45,362 nt of DNA from Desulfamplus magnetovallimortis (GCF_900170035.1 NZ_LT828546.1:5557-50918); one strand, 5' to 3'; shown: positions 18,157 through 28,365, counted from the stretch's first letter. The notes: a model not told the origin generated them from the sequence alone. Program-made: numbers and translations.

Positions 18157-18309
18157 TGATAAAACCTCAGGTTAAATTATCGTCTCAACTTTACCACAGT
18201 GATCTGTTAAAAATAGTAAATCCCATAAATATCCATTCAACTGGAATAACGCCAATTTACGAACCCAGAATCAGAAAAAAATGAAATTTCATCTTACAAA
18301 TCAACTGAA

Positions 18310-18747
18310 TTACAGTTCAACCTTGCCACCGGCAGCTTCAATTTTTTCCATGGCACTCTTGCTGACAAGGCAACCTTTTACATTAAAGGTTTTGGCCACT
18401 TCACCATTACCAAGTATTTTAACCTGATCGTAGTTACCTTTAACAAGACCTACCTCCCTCAAGGAGATCTCATTAATGGATTCACCGGATTCAAAACGAT
18501 CAAGATCTGCTACATTAATAACAGCTACAATGCGCTTGTGAATATTGTTAAAACCACGCTTGGGCAACCGTCTGTGAAGTGGCATCTGACCGCCTTCAAA
18601 GCCAGGACGGACACCTCCACCTGATCTTGCGTTATGACCTTTATGACCCCTTGTTGAGGTTTTTCCCATGCCGGAGCCCGGGCCGCGCCCAACCCTTTTT
18701 CTTTTGTGCCTGCTACCTTCAGCAGGTGCCAGCTCATGCAATTTCAT
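18310..18747 (-). CDS. rplO: 50S ribosomal protein L15
   Basis: L15 is a late assembly protein of the large subunit. The 145-residue chain begins [20 protein letters not shown] and carries the Gly/Arg-rich segment [17 protein letters not shown] and [16 protein letters not shown]. It starts at ATG 18747, one base before the end of rpmD. A 153-bp gap separates it from secY. Confidence 0.98.
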   Translation of the reverse strand: MKLHELAPAEGSRHKRKRVGRGPGSGMGKTSTRGHKGHNARSGGGVRPGFEGGQMPLHRRLPKRGFNNIHKRIVAVINVADLDRFESGESINEISLREVGLVKGNYDQVKILGNGEVAKTFNVKGCLVSKSAMEKIEAAGGKVEL

Positions 18748-18748
18748 A

Positions 18749-18931
18749 TCAAACCTCCTCTGCCTTTACAAGATGGGGGATTTTTTTGACCATCCCCATT
18801 ATCGCAGGGTTCATATTATGCTCAACAGTCATGTGCATGCGCTTCAGGCCCAATGCACGAACAATCCGACGATGCTTTGCCGGACGTCCTATAATGCTTC
18901 TGATCTGTGTTATCTTAACTTTACCAGCCAT
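18749..18931 (-). CDS. rpmD: 50S ribosomal protein L30
   Basis: A small protein of 60 residues, [20 protein letters not shown] at the start, with [12 protein letters not shown] typical of L30. The ATG at 18931 is chosen because GGAGAG lies 7 nt upstream. A GTG overlapping the rpsE stop at 18946 would add MERRN, which is not conserved. Confidence 0.96.
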   Translation of the reverse strand: MAGKVKITQIRSIIGRPAKHRRIVRALGLKRMHMTVEHNMNPAIMGMVKKIPHLVKAEEV

Positions 18932-18945
18932 GTTTCTTCTCTCCA

Positions 18946-19440
18946 CTATAATTCTTCTGGTCGAAGGCCACGTCGTCTGGCCACAGACTCTTTTGTTTCA
19001 AGTGAGGTCAGGCCGGCCATGGTTGCCCTGACTACATTGTGCGTATTATTGGTACCAATGCATTTGGTCAAAATATCAGTGACACCAGCAGCCTCAAGAA
19101 CCGCACGCACCGCACCACCGGCAATAACACCGGTTCCTGGGGATGCAGGTTTAAGAAGCACTCTTCCTGCTCCATACTGTCCAACAACTTCAAACGGTAC
19201 AGTACCATCTATAATCGCAACTTTTCTCATGCTGTTTCTGGCTTTTTCAACACCCTTGCGGATTGCCTCAGGAACCTCACCTGCCTTTCCAAGACCAAAA
19301 CCTACGCTGCCCTCTCCATCTCCGACAACGCAAAGTGCACTGAAACTGAAATTTCTTCCGCCTTTAACAACCTTTGCAACCCTGTTAATCCTGACGACCT
19401 TGTCAATCAACTGACTCTCTTCTGCTTGCTTGTTCACCAA
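18946..19440 (-). CDS. rpsE: 30S ribosomal protein S5 (non-ATG start)
   Basis: S5 helps decoding accuracy and mRNA helicase activity at the entry channel. The 164-residue protein has the double-stranded RNA-binding half ([25 protein letters not shown]) and the C-terminal half with [22 protein letters not shown]. The frame opens with TTG at 19440 directly followed by GTG; AAGGAGG is 7 nt before the TTG. Either is non-ATG. Confidence 0.97.
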   Translation of the reverse strand: MVNKQAEESQLIDKVVRINRVAKVVKGGRNFSFSALCVVGDGEGSVGFGLGKAGEVPEAIRKGVEKARNSMRKVAIIDGTVPFEVVGQYGAGRVLLKPASPGTGVIAGGAVRAVLEAAGVTDILTKCIGTNNTHNVVRATMAGLTSLETKESVARRRGLRPEEL

Positions 19441-19457
19441 AGGGATCCCTCCTTAAT

Positions 19458-19826
19458 TTAGAATTGCAGCCCGGCTTCACGGGCTCCGTCTGAAAGTGCT
19501 TTCACGCGTCCATGATAGAGAAATCCATTTCGATCGAAAACAACTTTGGTGATTCCCTTGCCAAGAGCTCTTCCAGCGATCATCTTTCCAATGGCAACAG
19601 CAGCATCACGATTGCCACATCTGTTACCTGTTGCGGTGAACTCAGGATCAAGAGTAGAGGCCGAAACAAGAGTATTTCCATCAATATCATCAATGATCTG
19701 GGCATATATATGGGTAGAGCTTCTGAAAACGCTTAACCTTGGCCGTTCCGGAGTGCCCACCATATTCTTTCTGATTCTTTTTTTTCTTTTAAGTCTTGAG
19801 ATATATCTCGTCGTTCTATTAGCCAT
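19458..19826 (-). CDS. rplR: 50S ribosomal protein L18
   Basis: L18 binds 5S rRNA in the central protuberance. The 122-residue protein has the basic N-terminus ([18 protein letters not shown]), [20 protein letters not shown] and the end [20 protein letters not shown], which are classical. It starts at ATG 19826, 22 bp after rplF. Confidence 0.98.
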   Translation of the reverse strand: MANRTTRYISRLKRKKRIRKNMVGTPERPRLSVFRSSTHIYAQIIDDIDGNTLVSASTLDPEFTATGNRCGNRDAAVAIGKMIAGRALGKGITKVVFDRNGFLYHGRVKALSDGAREAGLQF

Positions 19827-19848
19827 AACGTTTTATTCCCGGTTTTGA

Positions 19849-20391
19849 TTATTTGGACGCGGCCTTACCTGCCTTTTTAATGATTCTTTCATCAGAGTAC
19901 ATGATTCCCTTGCCTTTATATGGCTCAGGTGGCCTTACCTTTCTGATTCTTGCTGCGGTTTCACCCAGGATCTCCTTGTCAATTGAGGAGAGGATAATCT
20001 GGGTATTTTTTTCAACTTTTGCAGTAACCGCATCTGGCAGCACAAAGTTAACTGGATTGGAGTAGCCAACATTTAATACAACTGTGTTGCCACTGACCTC
20101 TGCCCTGTAACCGATACCACTGAGCAAAAGGGTTCTTTCATAACCCTTGGTAACCCCTGTTACCATATTATCTATCAAGGCACGATATAATCCCTGTAAC
20201 GCAACCACTTTTCTGTCATTTGCGTCAACAGGTAACACCGTAAGAACGTTATCTTCAATATTTATTTCCACTGCCGGATGCAGAGTTCTTGATAGTTTTC
20301 CCTGGGGGCCATTGACAGTAAGGCTTTCACTTGTCAGGGAAATATCAACCTTCTCAGGAATCTGGATCGGCTTCTTACCTATACGTGACAT
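19849..20391 (-). CDS. rplF: 50S ribosomal protein L6
   Basis: L6 lies near the factor-binding site and contacts 23S helix 97. The 180-residue protein starts MSRIGKKPIQIPEKVDI and ends with PEPYKGKGIMYSDERIIKKAGK, both family signatures. Two L6 repeats are present. It follows rpsH by 10 bp. Confidence 0.98.
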   Translation of the reverse strand: MSRIGKKPIQIPEKVDISLTSESLTVNGPQGKLSRTLHPAVEINIEDNVLTVLPVDANDRKVVALQGLYRALIDNMVTGVTKGYERTLLLSGIGYRAEVSGNTVVLNVGYSNPVNFVLPDAVTAKVEKNTQIILSSIDKEILGETAARIRKVRPPEPYKGKGIMYSDERIIKKAGKAASK

Positions 20392-20401
20392 CTATGTCTC
20401 C

Positions 20402-20800
20402 TTACCAGATATGACAGAGGACTTCACCGCCCACATTCTCATTTCTTGCCTGTTTATCCGTCATCAAACCCTTTGAAGTGGATAAAATCGATATCCCCAG
20501 ACCGTTTAAAACCGGCTTTATATCCTTGGACTTTTTATATACCCTTCTGCTGGGTTTACTCACACGTTGAAGTCCATATATTACAGGGCGTCTCTCCGCA
20601 GTATATTTTAGGTATATTCTCAATATTCCCTGCTTGTTATCCTCAAGAAACTTGTAGTTCTTGATGTATCCCTGCTCTTTCAGCACCCGCGCCATCTCTA
20701 TCTTCAGTTTAGACCCGGGGATATCCACTTTTGCGAATTCAGCTTTTCCACCATTTCTGATTCTTGTAAGCATATCCGCGATGGGATCACTCATTGCCAT
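20402..20800 (-). CDS. rpsH: 30S ribosomal protein S8
   Basis: S8 is a primary 16S binder and in E. coli the translational repressor of the spc operon. The ATG at 20800 gives 132 residues beginning [17 protein letters not shown], with AGGAG 7 nt upstream. Eight further upstream codons (from 20824) are in frame but unconserved. The C-terminal [22 protein letters not shown] is intact. A 260-bp gap precedes it, with the hairpin GTGGCA/TGCCAC at 20859-20878 in the leader. Confidence 0.98.
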   Translation of the reverse strand: MAMSDPIADMLTRIRNGGKAEFAKVDIPGSKLKIEMARVLKEQGYIKNYKFLEDNKQGILRIYLKYTAERRPVIYGLQRVSKPSRRVYKKSKDIKPVLNGLGISILSTSKGLMTDKQARNENVGGEVLCHIW

Positions 20801-21060
20801 AATTATCTCCTGTTCATGGGGCATTCCAAAAAATTTACTGCTAAGCTTAATAGCATCTGTGGCAGGCTAAAGTGCCACAACAAAGCATAAAACTCCTGTA
20901 CTCATTAAAAGTCAGGAATTTTAATATGAAAAATAAAAAACACCCTATGAATATCTATTTCACAAAAACGTGTTCAGTCAAAATGTTATAAAAAAATTAA
21001 AAAACTGACTGGTTTAATAATATTTATTAGGTCAAAATAAAGACCTTATGAAAATATTTA

Positions 21061-21246
21061 CTACCAGCTTGACTTTGTCACACCCGGCAATTTACCGGCT
21101 GAGGCAAGGTTTCTAAAACAGATTCTGCATATTCCCGCTTTTCTTATAAATGCCCTTGGTCTTCCACATATCGGGCAACGGTTATAAGCTCGAACCTTGA
21201 ATTTTGGCGTTCTTGACGCCTTAGCAATCAGAGACTTTTTTGCCAA
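21061..21246 (-). CDS. rpsN: 30S ribosomal protein S14, zinc-binding type (TTG start)
   Basis: A 61-residue S14 of the short C+ class, with ligands CPICG and CRICFRN and the C-terminal [15 protein letters not shown]. The start codon is TTG at 21246, with AGGAGG a few bases upstream; the residues after it (AKKSLIAKA) match the family. Confidence 0.97.
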   Translation of the reverse strand: MAKKSLIAKASRTPKFKVRAYNRCPICGRPRAFIRKAGICRICFRNLASAGKLPGVTKSSW

Positions 21247-21350
21247 ATCTTCCTCCTGTTATTGACTTGACACCATCTACTCTTTTCATATCCGTAAAAA
21301 GGCTTAACCTTATAACAGAATTTCTGAAAAAAATATACAGTATTTCAATA

Positions 21351-21887
21351 TCAATTTCTGAAAGGCATCCCGAAAAGTTTCAGGAGCGCTTTTCCTTCCT
21401 CATTAGTTTCTGCCGTTGTGACTATTGAAATATTCAGACCCTTAATACTGTCTGTCTGGTCATAATCAATTTCAGGAAAAATTATATGCTCTCTGATACC
21501 AAGACTGTAATTTCCCTTGCCATCAAATGCCTTACCAGAAATTCCTCTAAAGTCACGAACACGCGGTAATGTAATGTTAATAAGCTTTTCCAGAAAATCA
21601 TACATTTTCTCGCGACGCAACGTCACCATGCATCCAATTGGCATGCCTTCCCTTAGCTTAAATGCAGCGATGGACTTTCTTGCCTTTGTTACAACTGGCT
21701 TTTGTCCGGCAATCAATGATAGATCAGCTACTGCTGAATCCAGAAGTTTGATATTTTTGATCGCCTCTCCAAGTCCAATATTCAGTACAATTTTTTCAAG
21801 CTTGGGAACCTGCATGATGTTCTGATAACCAAAACTCTTCTTGAGTTCAGGAATTATCTCTTTTTCATATGTTTCTTTAAGATTCAA
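21351..21887 (-). CDS. rplE: 50S ribosomal protein L5 (TTG start)
   Basis: L5 binds 5S rRNA and forms bridge B1b. The 178-residue protein has [30 protein letters not shown] and the C-terminal [15 protein letters not shown]. It begins at TTG 21887 with GAGGAG 8 nt upstream; there is no better ATG in frame. It lies 23 bp after rplX. Confidence 0.97.
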   Translation of the reverse strand: MNLKETYEKEIIPELKKSFGYQNIMQVPKLEKIVLNIGLGEAIKNIKLLDSAVADLSLIAGQKPVVTKARKSIAAFKLREGMPIGCMVTLRREKMYDFLEKLINITLPRVRDFRGISGKAFDGKGNYSLGIREHIIFPEIDYDQTDSIKGLNISIVTTAETNEEGKALLKLFGMPFRN

Positions 21888-21910
21888 CGTTTTTGCTCCT
21901 CGGCTGCAAC

Positions 21911-22249
21911 TTAAGCATCAATCTGCTCATTACATTTCTTACAGAATCTTACCTTTTTGTTATTTTCCAGTATTTTCATACCGACACGGGTTGGCTTCAT
22001 GCAGTGATTACACATGATCATAATATTGGAATATTCAATAGGCATTGGCTTTTCTGTAATTCCACCCTGGGGATTGGCCTGGGTTGGTCTTTCATGAACC
22101 TTTGCAATATTGATGTTTTCAACAACAGCCCGATTCTTTTTTTTCAAAACCTTCATCACTTTGCCGATCTTTCCCTTATCTTTACCGGCAATAACCTGAA
22201 CTTTATCATCTTTCTTTAATTTAGTATTTACTGCACCTTTGCTTTGCAT
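21911..22249 (-). CDS. rplX: 50S ribosomal protein L24
   Basis: L24 is an assembly initiator at the 5' end of 23S rRNA. The 112-residue protein has the KOW motif ([18 protein letters not shown]). It also has a C-terminal zinc-ribbon-like tail, [11 protein letters not shown] with FCKKCNEQ, as seen in some bacterial L24 proteins. The ATG is at 22249, and the 180-bp leader to rplN contains the family C repeats. Confidence 0.97.
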   Translation of the reverse strand: MQSKGAVNTKLKKDDKVQVIAGKDKGKIGKVMKVLKKKNRAVVENINIAKVHERPTQANPQGGITEKPMPIEYSNIMIMCNHCMKPTRVGMKILENNKKVRFCKKCNEQIDA

Positions 22250-22267
22250 GTGTATCCTCTTAAAATA

Positions 22268-22422
22268 CTATACCACCTGGCCGAACATCAGCCCTAAACG
22301 GTCATGGCTGCCATCCAGCCACCCCCGAATATGGAAAATTGTATCCATTTCCACGGTAAACGGACATGGCTGTTATCTATCCACCCCCGAATATGTAAAT
22401 TTGTATCTATTTCCACGGTAAA
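22268..22422 (+). repeat. Repeat family C, tandem pair between rplX and rplN
   Basis: Two full units lie at 22304-22365 (62 bp) and 22366-22422. Unit 1 has the hairpin TGGCTG-CCATC-CAGCCA, then CCCCCGAATATGG and TATCCATTTCCACGGTAAA. Unit 2 is nearly identical but with an imperfect stem. A truncated unit (TGGCCGAACATCAGCC) precedes at 22268. They sit inside the ribosomal operon in antisense orientation and would be part of the rplN-rplX intercistronic RNA. Confidence 0.85.
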
Positions 22423-22429
22423 AAAAACT

Positions 22430-22798
22430 TTAAAGGACCTCCGGAGCCAGAGATATGATCTTCATAAATCTCCTGGCACGCAGTTCCCTTGCAACCGGGC
22501 CGAAAATACGTGTTCCAACAGGTTCGTTGGAGTTGTTGATAATGACAGCGGAGTTGTCATCAAATCGTATCATTGAACCATCGGGTCTTGAAACTTCCTT
22601 TTTGGTTCTGACAATAACCGCCTTTACAATATCACCCTTCTTAACCTTTGCATTGGGAATAGCTTCTTTTACAGAAACCACAATGATATCACCAATACCG
22701 GCATAGCGTCTTTTCGAGCCACCAAGCACCTTGATGCAATAAAGCTCCTTGGCCCCGGAGTTATCTGCAACAGTCAATCTCGTCTCGGTCTGAATCAT
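22430..22798 (-). CDS. rplN: 50S ribosomal protein L14
   Basis: L14 forms intersubunit bridges B5 and B8. The 122-residue protein starts [28 protein letters not shown] and ends [20 protein letters not shown], matching the family from end to end. ATG 22798 follows AGAGGAG. Confidence 0.98.
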   Translation of the reverse strand: MIQTETRLTVADNSGAKELYCIKVLGGSKRRYAGIGDIIVVSVKEAIPNAKVKKGDIVKAVIVRTKKEVSRPDGSMIRFDDNSAVIINNSNEPVGTRIFGPVARELRARRFMKIISLAPEVL

Positions 22799-22816
22799 TT
22801 TTCAACTCCTCTTAAA

Positions 22817-23074
22817 TCAAACGGCTCTTTTGACAATCTCATTGACCCGAAATTTTTTTGTTTTACTCAAAGGTCTTGATTCTGTAATTTTGACCACATC
22901 ACCAAGTCTGCACTGGTTGGTTTCGTCGTGCGCAGCATATTTTTTATATCTTTTTACATATTTTTTATAGATGCTGTGCTGCACCAGGCGTTCAACCTGC
23001 ACAACAACAGATTTGTCCATTTTATCAGATACTACTGTTCCCAGCAGTACCCTTTTTCGTCCTCTTTCATTCAT
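22817..23074 (-). CDS. rpsQ: 30S ribosomal protein S17
   Basis: S17 is an early 16S rRNA binder with an OB fold. The 85-residue protein has [36 protein letters not shown] and the [16 protein letters not shown] end. ATG 23074 has only a weak ribosome site; translation may be coupled to rpmC, whose stop is 20 bp upstream. Confidence 0.98.
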   Translation of the reverse strand: MNERGRKRVLLGTVVSDKMDKSVVVQVERLVQHSIYKKYVKRYKKYAAHDETNQCRLGDVVKITESRPLSKTKKFRVNEIVKRAV

Positions 23075-23094
23075 GGCATCGACTTTTCACAAAA

Positions 23095-23292
23095 TTAGCT
23101 AATCGTTAAATTCATCTCCCGGGAAACTGTCATCAGACGTGCAATATCTTTTCTGATTTTCGGAAGAACGGCTGTATTTTCAAGTTGACCGGCACCATGC
23201 TGAAAACGTAGATTAAAAAACTCTTTTTTCAGCTCAGCCAGCTTTATGGTTATCTCTTCTGCGCTCATGGCCTTGATTTCACTTGTCTTCAT
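23095..23292 (-). CDS. rpmC: 50S ribosomal protein L29
   Basis: L29 sits at the tunnel exit with L23 and is a contact for SRP and trigger factor. The 65-residue helical protein has MKTSEIKAMSAEEITIKLAE and FFNLRFQHGAGQLENTAVL, then RKDIARLMTVSRE. It follows rplP by 5 bp. Confidence 0.98.
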   Translation of the reverse strand: MKTSEIKAMSAEEITIKLAELKKEFFNLRFQHGAGQLENTAVLPKIRKDIARLMTVSREMNLTIS

Positions 23293-23297
23293 TTTAG

Positions 23298-23705
23298 CTA
23301 ACTCCTTTCCACAAAGCGCGTCTTTACCGAAAGTTTATTTGCAGCAAGCCTGAGAGCTTCCTTGGCAAGCTCCCTGGGCACACCCTCCATCTCATAAAGG
23401 ATTCTGCCAGGTTTTATAGCTGCAACCCAGGCATCTGTAGGGCCTTTACCCTTACCCATTCTAACTTCGGCGGGTTTCTTGGTAATCGGTTTATCCGGAA
23501 AAAAACGGATCCAAGTTTTACCAACCCTTTTAATCTTACGGGTCATTGCAATACGAGCAGCTTCAATCTGACGGGCATTGATATATCCACACTCCACAGC
23601 CTGAAGTCCATAGTCTCCAAAATTGAGGTCAGTCCCCCTGCTGGGTGTCCCCTTGAGTCTGCCGCGCATCCGTTTGCGATACTTCATCTTCTTCGGACTC
23701 AGCAT
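23298..23705 (-). CDS. rplP: 50S ribosomal protein L16
   Basis: L16 shapes the A site and is needed for late 50S assembly. The 135-residue protein begins [19 protein letters not shown] and includes [26 protein letters not shown]-like [20 protein letters not shown] and [14 protein letters not shown]. This is a standard L16. Confidence 0.98.
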   Translation of the reverse strand: MLSPKKMKYRKRMRGRLKGTPSRGTDLNFGDYGLQAVECGYINARQIEAARIAMTRKIKRVGKTWIRFFPDKPITKKPAEVRMGKGKGPTDAWVAAIKPGRILYEMEGVPRELAKEALRLAANKLSVKTRFVERS

Positions 23706-23731
23706 TGTATATCTCCTAACCAGCCCATAGT

Positions 23732-24379
23732 TTAAGCTGTTACTTTCTGATCAGCATTAAGCACTTCGCCTTTAAAAACAAACACTTTAATACCAATAGT
23801 ACCGTAAGTTGTCTGAGCTTCAATAAAACCATATTCTACATCAGCTCTTAAAGTATGAAGTGGAATTCGCCCCTCTTTATACCATTCAGTTCTGGCCATT
23901 TCAGCACCACCTAACCTGCCTGAACATATAATTTTGATACCTTGAGCTCCAAACCTCATGGCAGAAGTAACACTTCTTTTCATGGCTCTTCTAAAGGCGA
24001 TTCTGCGTTCAAGCTGGAGTGCAATGTTCTCAGCAACAAGCTGTGCATCGGTTTCCGGCCTTCTGACTTCCTTGATATCAATGAGAACTTCAGGGGAAAC
24101 CATTTTTTCAAGCTCCTGCTTCAAAAGGGCAATCTCAGAGCCCTTTTTGCCGATTATAATCCCCGGCCTTGCAGCAAAAACCCTTACCCTGATACGCTTA
24201 GAGAAACGTTCAATCTCAATTTTTGAAATACCAGCATGATATAGCTTTTTTTTCAAAAACTTACGTATTTTATAATCCTCATACACGAAACCGGCATACT
24301 CCTTATCAGCATACCATCTGGAGTCCCATGTTCCTATTATTCCTAATCTTAATCCAATTGGATTTACTTTTTGGCCCAA
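23732..24379 (-). CDS. rpsC: 30S ribosomal protein S3 (TTG start)
   Basis: S3 lines the mRNA entry channel and has helicase activity with S4 and S5. The 215-residue protein has [13 protein letters not shown] at the N-terminus, a KH domain with [16 protein letters not shown], and [18 protein letters not shown] in the C-terminal domain. The start is TTG 24379 behind AAGGAGG. It follows rplV by 16 bp. Confidence 0.97.
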   Translation of the reverse strand: MGQKVNPIGLRLGIIGTWDSRWYADKEYAGFVYEDYKIRKFLKKKLYHAGISKIEIERFSKRIRVRVFAARPGIIIGKKGSEIALLKQELEKMVSPEVLIDIKEVRRPETDAQLVAENIALQLERRIAFRRAMKRSVTSAMRFGAQGIKIICSGRLGGAEMARTEWYKEGRIPLHTLRADVEYGFIEAQTTYGTIGIKVFVFKGEVLNADQKVTA

Positions 24380-24395
24380 GCCTTTCCCTCCTTAT

Positions 24396-24734
24396 TTAGA
24401 CCGTTTCAGCGACTGTGACTGTTATGTGGCTGGTTCTTTTCAGAATCCTTGCACCTCTGCCCCTGGCTCTGGCCCTGAATCTTTTCAAGGAGGGACCCTG
24501 ATCAACAACAATATTTTTAACAATAAGAGTATCTATATCCATCTCATTGTTATGCTCTGCATTGGCAACTGCCGACTTTAATGTCTTCGATATTATACCG
24601 GCTGCTTTCAGGGGCATGAATTTCAGAAGATTGAGCGCTTCCTCAACTCTTTTACCTTTAACAGCCTCAACAGGCGAACGCAGTTTAAACGGTGATATAC
24701 GCACATACTTTGTGACCGCTTTAACTTCTTCCAT
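24396..24734 (-). CDS. rplV: 50S ribosomal protein L22
   Basis: L22 forms part of the exit-tunnel constriction. The 112-residue form starts [19 protein letters not shown]. The ATG at 24734 has AAAGGA 7 nt upstream, while a TTG two codons earlier has no usable spacing. The hairpin region [20 protein letters not shown] is intact. A 207-bp gap to rpsS, unusual for this operon, holds a CCCC/GGGG hairpin near 24915. Confidence 0.97.
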   Translation of the reverse strand: MEEVKAVTKYVRISPFKLRSPVEAVKGKRVEEALNLLKFMPLKAAGIISKTLKSAVANAEHNNEMDIDTLIVKNIVVDQGPSLKRFRARARGRGARILKRTSHITVTVAETV

Positions 24735-24941
24735 TTCCAAATCCTTTACATATAAAAGAGTTCCCCGGCACTGAATGGGCTAACAGGCTCTATCTGTTCA
24801 AAAGTTTGCACAATCCCGTTTTTTTATACAACATAGACACTATGACACTGTTGTCTGATAATATATTGTATTAAATAAAAAAAACTATGAGTGACGAGAG
24901 CTGTACCCCAGTGCGGCAGGGGAATTCTTTGACCTGTCAGC

Positions 24942-25223
24942 CTATCTTTTCATTTTTGATTTTTTGTCACCAGCATGGCCATAAAAAGTCCTGGTAGGAG
25001 AGAACTCTCCCAACTTGTGACCCACCATGTTTTCAGTAACAAAGACAGGTATAAATTTTTTTCCATTATGTACAGCAAGAGTCATTCCAACCATTTCCGG
25101 AAAAATAGTTGATCTGCGGGACCAGGTTTTAATTACCTGATGACTTTTACTCTCCTGGGCTGTAATGACTTTCTTTAAAAGTTCAGGGGCTATATATGGG
25201 CCCTTTTTTAACGACCTCGGCAT
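24942..25223 (-). CDS. rpsS: 30S ribosomal protein S19
   Basis: S19 forms a complex with S13 in the head of the small subunit. The 93-residue protein begins [19 protein letters not shown] and includes [22 protein letters not shown] and [17 protein letters not shown]. This is standard. It follows rplB by 14 bp. Confidence 0.98.
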   Translation of the reverse strand: MPRSLKKGPYIAPELLKKVITAQESKSHQVIKTWSRRSTIFPEMVGMTLAVHNGKKFIPVFVTENMVGHKLGEFSPTRTFYGHAGDKKSKMKR

Positions 25224-25237
25224 ATCAGATCACCTAT

Positions 25238-26068
25238 CTATTTTCTCTTAGCTCTTCTTTTTACGATGTACTGATCAGATCTCTTGTTTTTGCGGGTTCT
25301 GTATCCCTTGGAGGGAGTACCCCATGGAGAACAGGGCTGCCTGCCTCCGGAAGATCTGCCTTCACCACCACCCATGGGATGATCAACAGGGTTCATTGCA
25401 ACGCCTCTGACTGATGGACGCCTGCCAAGCCATCTGGAACGGCCTGCTTTACCTAACTTCAGGTCGCCATGTTTTTCATTTCCAACCCGACCAACAGTTG
25501 CTTTGCACTTAATATGAACCATACGAACTTCACCGGAAGGCAACAGTACCTGAGCATAAGTGCCCTCTTTTGCCATCAAACGTGCAAATGTTCCTGCACT
25601 TCTGACAATCTGACCGCCTTTGTTCTGTTTGAGTTCAACATTATGAATACGGGTTCCAAGGGGAATATTCTCCAGTGGAAGGCAGTTACCAGGCTTAATA
25701 TCAGACTGGGGACCTGTCTCAATGGTATCCCCAACTGCAATATCTCTTGGAGCCAGGATATATCTCTTTTCACCATCAGCATATACAAGCAATGCTATAC
25801 GCGCGCTTCTATTAGGATCATACTCAATGGCTGTAACCTTTGCCGGAATACCATCCTTATCCCGCTTGAAATCTATTATTCTATATTGCTTTCTGGCTCC
25901 GCCACCTCTATGGCGTGCAGTCACTCTTCCGTACGAATTCCTTCCACCCGTCTTTTTTATTTTTTTCAGAAGGCTCTTTTCAGGCTTTGTCTTTGTGATT
26001 TCATCAAAGGTAAAATATTCCTGCGCTCTTCTTCCGGGTGATGTGGGCTTTGTCTTTTTTATTGCCAT
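25238..26068 (-). CDS. rplB: 50S ribosomal protein L2
   Basis: L2 is essential for subunit association and peptidyl transfer. The 276-residue protein has [19 protein letters not shown] and, near the C-terminus, [18 protein letters not shown] with the conserved His of the L2 active region. It ends in a basic tail. Length is normal. Confidence 0.98.
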   Translation of the reverse strand: MAIKKTKPTSPGRRAQEYFTFDEITKTKPEKSLLKKIKKTGGRNSYGRVTARHRGGGARKQYRIIDFKRDKDGIPAKVTAIEYDPNRSARIALLVYADGEKRYILAPRDIAVGDTIETGPQSDIKPGNCLPLENIPLGTRIHNVELKQNKGGQIVRSAGTFARLMAKEGTYAQVLLPSGEVRMVHIKCKATVGRVGNEKHGDLKLGKAGRSRWLGRRPSVRGVAMNPVDHPMGGGEGRSSGGRQPCSPWGTPSKGYRTRKNKRSDQYIVKRRAKRK

Positions 26069-26080
26069 TTTCCTGTCCCC

Positions 26081-26368
26081 TTACACACCTTCAAAAAAAT
26101 CAATTCTCTGCCCGGGCATCAACCTTACAATTGCCTTCTTCCAGTCACGCCTCTTTCCGAGAATACGGCCACGACGCTTCACTTTACCCTTAACACGCAC
26201 TGTTCTAACTGACCTGACCTTGGCATTGAATATTTTTTCTACTGCATTTTTTATTTCCACCCGGTTAGCATCAGGTGCAACTTCAAATGTCAACTGATTA
26301 AATTTTTCCTTCAGCACAACAGACTTTTCGCTTTGCACAGGCCGTCTTATGATATCATATTCAATCAT
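26081..26368 (-). CDS. rplW: 50S ribosomal protein L23
   Basis: L23 docks trigger factor and SRP at the tunnel exit. The 95-residue protein has [36 protein letters not shown] and the [20 protein letters not shown] loop. It starts 3 bp after the rplD stop, so coupled translation is likely. Confidence 0.98.
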   Translation of the reverse strand: MIEYDIIRRPVQSEKSVVLKEKFNQLTFEVAPDANRVEIKNAVEKIFNAKVRSVRTVRVKGKVKRRGRILGKRRDWKKAIVRLMPGQRIDFFEGV

Positions 26369-26371
26369 CTT

Positions 26372-26992
26372 TTAAACAAGCCTCCCTTTGATTGTAGGAA
26401 TGGAGGACTCAATAATAAGCAGATTGTCATATTTCAAAATATCATACACATTAAGCCCATCAACCTTCAAAACCTTGAGATCGGAGATATTTCTGGAGGA
26501 GAGAAAGAGATTTACATCATCCTCACTCGTCACAACAAGAACATTTTTAAGACCCAGATTTTGAACCACATTCACAACTTCACGTGTTTTAATCTGAGTT
26601 AGCCCAAACGTATCAATAACAAAAAGTTCGTTACTGGAAAGCTTTGAACTCAATGCCATCTTCATGGCAAGTTTTCTGACCTTCTTGTTTACCTTAAAGG
26701 CATAGGATCTCTGGGATGGGCCAAAAACAACTCCACCACCTCTGCGAAGGGGAGATTTAATACTACCGGGACGCGCATTTCCCGTTCCCTTCTGTCTGTA
26801 CAACTTTCTTGTACTTCCTGCGACGTCTGATCTCCCTCTGACAACAGCGGTTCCAGAGCGCCTTGAAGCAAGCTGCATCCTAACAACCTCATGCAGCACA
26901 CTTTTCTTAACAGGAATGCTGAATATTTCATCAGGAAGTTCCACTTCTGAAACTTTTTCACCTGACCTGTTCAAAACATCTACAGCAGCCAT
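26372..26992 (-). CDS. rplD: 50S ribosomal protein L4
   Basis: L4 lines the exit tunnel and, in E. coli, autoregulates the S10 operon. ATG 26992 (GAGGAATTT before it) gives 206 residues starting MAAVDVLNRSG. The tunnel loop is AGSTRKLYRQKGTGNARPGS with PLRRGGGVVFGPSQRSY. Ten in-frame upstream codons are unconserved. A 195-bp gap separates it from rplC. Confidence 0.97.
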   Translation of the reverse strand: MAAVDVLNRSGEKVSEVELPDEIFSIPVKKSVLHEVVRMQLASRRSGTAVVRGRSDVAGSTRKLYRQKGTGNARPGSIKSPLRRGGGVVFGPSQRSYAFKVNKKVRKLAMKMALSSKLSSNELFVIDTFGLTQIKTREVVNVVQNLGLKNVLVVTSEDDVNLFLSSRNISDLKVLKVDGLNVYDILKYDNLLIIESSIPTIKGRLV

Positions 26993-27187
26993 AAATTCCT
27001 CATCAAAAAAAATAACGACCATGCATCACTGCGAAATCTTTTGCAATACCCACAGTCGTAGTCATAAAAATTTAAAAAAATACGGCATTCTCCATGCGTT
27101 TTAAAAATTCTGTTATAAGTTTTTTATGCCCTAAACAGAACCTGTTTAAAAAAAACCAACATCAGCATGAAGCAATGCCATCATTTT

Positions 27188-27817
27188 TTACTTCCGGCCT
27201 GTCCTGACAATTTCAAGGATTCCGGTTTTTGGACCAGGCACAGGACCTTTAATCAACAAAAGATTCTGCTCCGGCCTGATATCTATGATTTCAAGATTCT
27301 TAACCGTTTTACGGTCAACACCCATATGTCCAGGCATCTTTTTGCCTTTTACAATCCTTGCAGGCCAGGCACTGCAACCTACGGAACCAGGCTTTCTGTG
27401 ATTACGGCAACCATGGGTTTCCGGTCCCCTTGAAAAGCCGTGCCTTTTTACAGTACCTGCAAAGCCACGCCCTTTTGAGATTCCGGATACAGAGACTTTT
27501 TCCCCAACTTTGAACATATCAATCCTGAGAGGCTGACCAAGCTCATAGCCCTCAAGATTTTCCACATGAAACTCCTTGAGAGTTGTAAAAGCCGTTGAGC
27601 CGCTCTTTGAAAAATGTCCCGCAGAGGGTCTGTTCACTTTTGAAAGTGGTTTTTCGCCAAATCCAAGCTGCAGAGCATTATAGCCCTCATTTTTTTCAGA
27701 TTTTATCTGGGTTACATAACAGGGACCAGCCTGCACCACAGTTACCGGAACCAGACGCCCGTCAGGTGAAAAGACATTGGTCATCCCTATTTTTTTCCCT
27801 AAAATTCCATTACACAT
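27188..27817 (-). CDS. rplC: 50S ribosomal protein L3
   Basis: L3 is one of two assembly initiators of the large subunit. ATG 27817 with AGGA 7 nt upstream gives 209 residues beginning MCNGILGKKIGMTNVFSPDG, the usual length. KGRGFAGTVKRHGFSRGP and PGSVGCSAWPARIVKGKKMPG mark the W-loop region. Fourteen further in-frame codons upstream are not conserved. Confidence 0.97.
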   Translation of the reverse strand: MCNGILGKKIGMTNVFSPDGRLVPVTVVQAGPCYVTQIKSEKNEGYNALQLGFGEKPLSKVNRPSAGHFSKSGSTAFTTLKEFHVENLEGYELGQPLRIDMFKVGEKVSVSGISKGRGFAGTVKRHGFSRGPETHGCRNHRKPGSVGCSAWPARIVKGKKMPGHMGVDRKTVKNLEIIDIRPEQNLLLIKGPVPGPKTGILEIVRTGRK

Positions 27818-27911
27818 GTTTAAATCCTGCTCTCTGCCTGAAAGAAGATTAAATATCATATCCTTTTAACAGTAGAATCAAGCCCCCCGATGGTTACTAA
27901 ACCTTAATTTA

Positions 27912-27970
27912 ATGGCCGTACTCCGGCCACACCCCGATCATGAAAATGATATGGGATTTTTTCAGGGTAT
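27912..27970 (+). repeat. Repeat family C, single unit between rpsJ and rplC
   Basis: The hairpin TGGCCGTACTCCGGCCA is followed by CACCCCGATCATGAAAATG, with the same layout as the units near selA and rplX. It is in antisense orientation within the rpsJ-rplC gap. Confidence 0.7.
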
Positions 27971-27986
27971 AAGCATTAATCCCTTT

Positions 27987-28015
27987 GTAATATGACAATT
28001 TAGTCATATCCTCAA
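27987..28015 (-). promoter_or_regulatory. Candidate promoter with a palindromic spacer upstream of rplC
   Basis: On the minus strand TTGAGG (28010-28015) and TATTAC (27987-27992) are 17 bp apart. The spacer region holds a dyad, ATATGAC-N6-GTCATAT (27990-28009), which could be an operator or an RNA hairpin. It is in the 219-bp rpsJ-rplC gap. The match to the -35 consensus is only moderate. Confidence 0.35.
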
Positions 28016-28036
28016 GGCGTCATATCATAATTTGGG

Positions 28037-28345
28037 TTAAAGTTTTATCTGAACATCAACACCTGGTGATAGATCAAGTTTCATAAGAGCATCGACTGTC
28101 TGCTGGGTTGGCTCAAGTATATCCATCAGTCGTTTATGTGTTCTGATTTCAAACTGCTCACGGGATTTTTTGTTCACATGGGGCGATCTGAGAACGCAGA
28201 ATTTATTGATCCTTGTGGGCAATGGAATTGGCCCCACCACCTTTGCACCGGTCTTCCTTGCAGTATCCACAATATCCATTGAGGACTGGTCAAGAAGTTT
28301 GTGATCATATGCTTTGAGCCTGATCCTGATTTTTGTTTTTATCAT
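28037..28345 (-). CDS. rpsJ: 30S ribosomal protein S10
   Basis: S10 also serves as NusE in transcription antitermination. The 102-residue protein has [37 protein letters not shown] and the end [12 protein letters not shown]. It starts 20 bp after tuf and heads the S10-type operon here. Confidence 0.98.
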   Translation of the reverse strand: MIKTKIRIRLKAYDHKLLDQSSMDIVDTARKTGAKVVGPIPLPTRINKFCVLRSPHVNKKSREQFEIRTHKRLMDILEPTQQTVDALMKLDLSPGVDVQIKL

Positions 28346-28365
28346 AACAGCCTTATATCTAATGC

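Noticed and set aside
24741-24941. Small gene in the rplV-rpsS gap
   Set aside because: No open frame of useful length with a ribosome site; only a CCCC/GGGG hairpin and AT-rich DNA.
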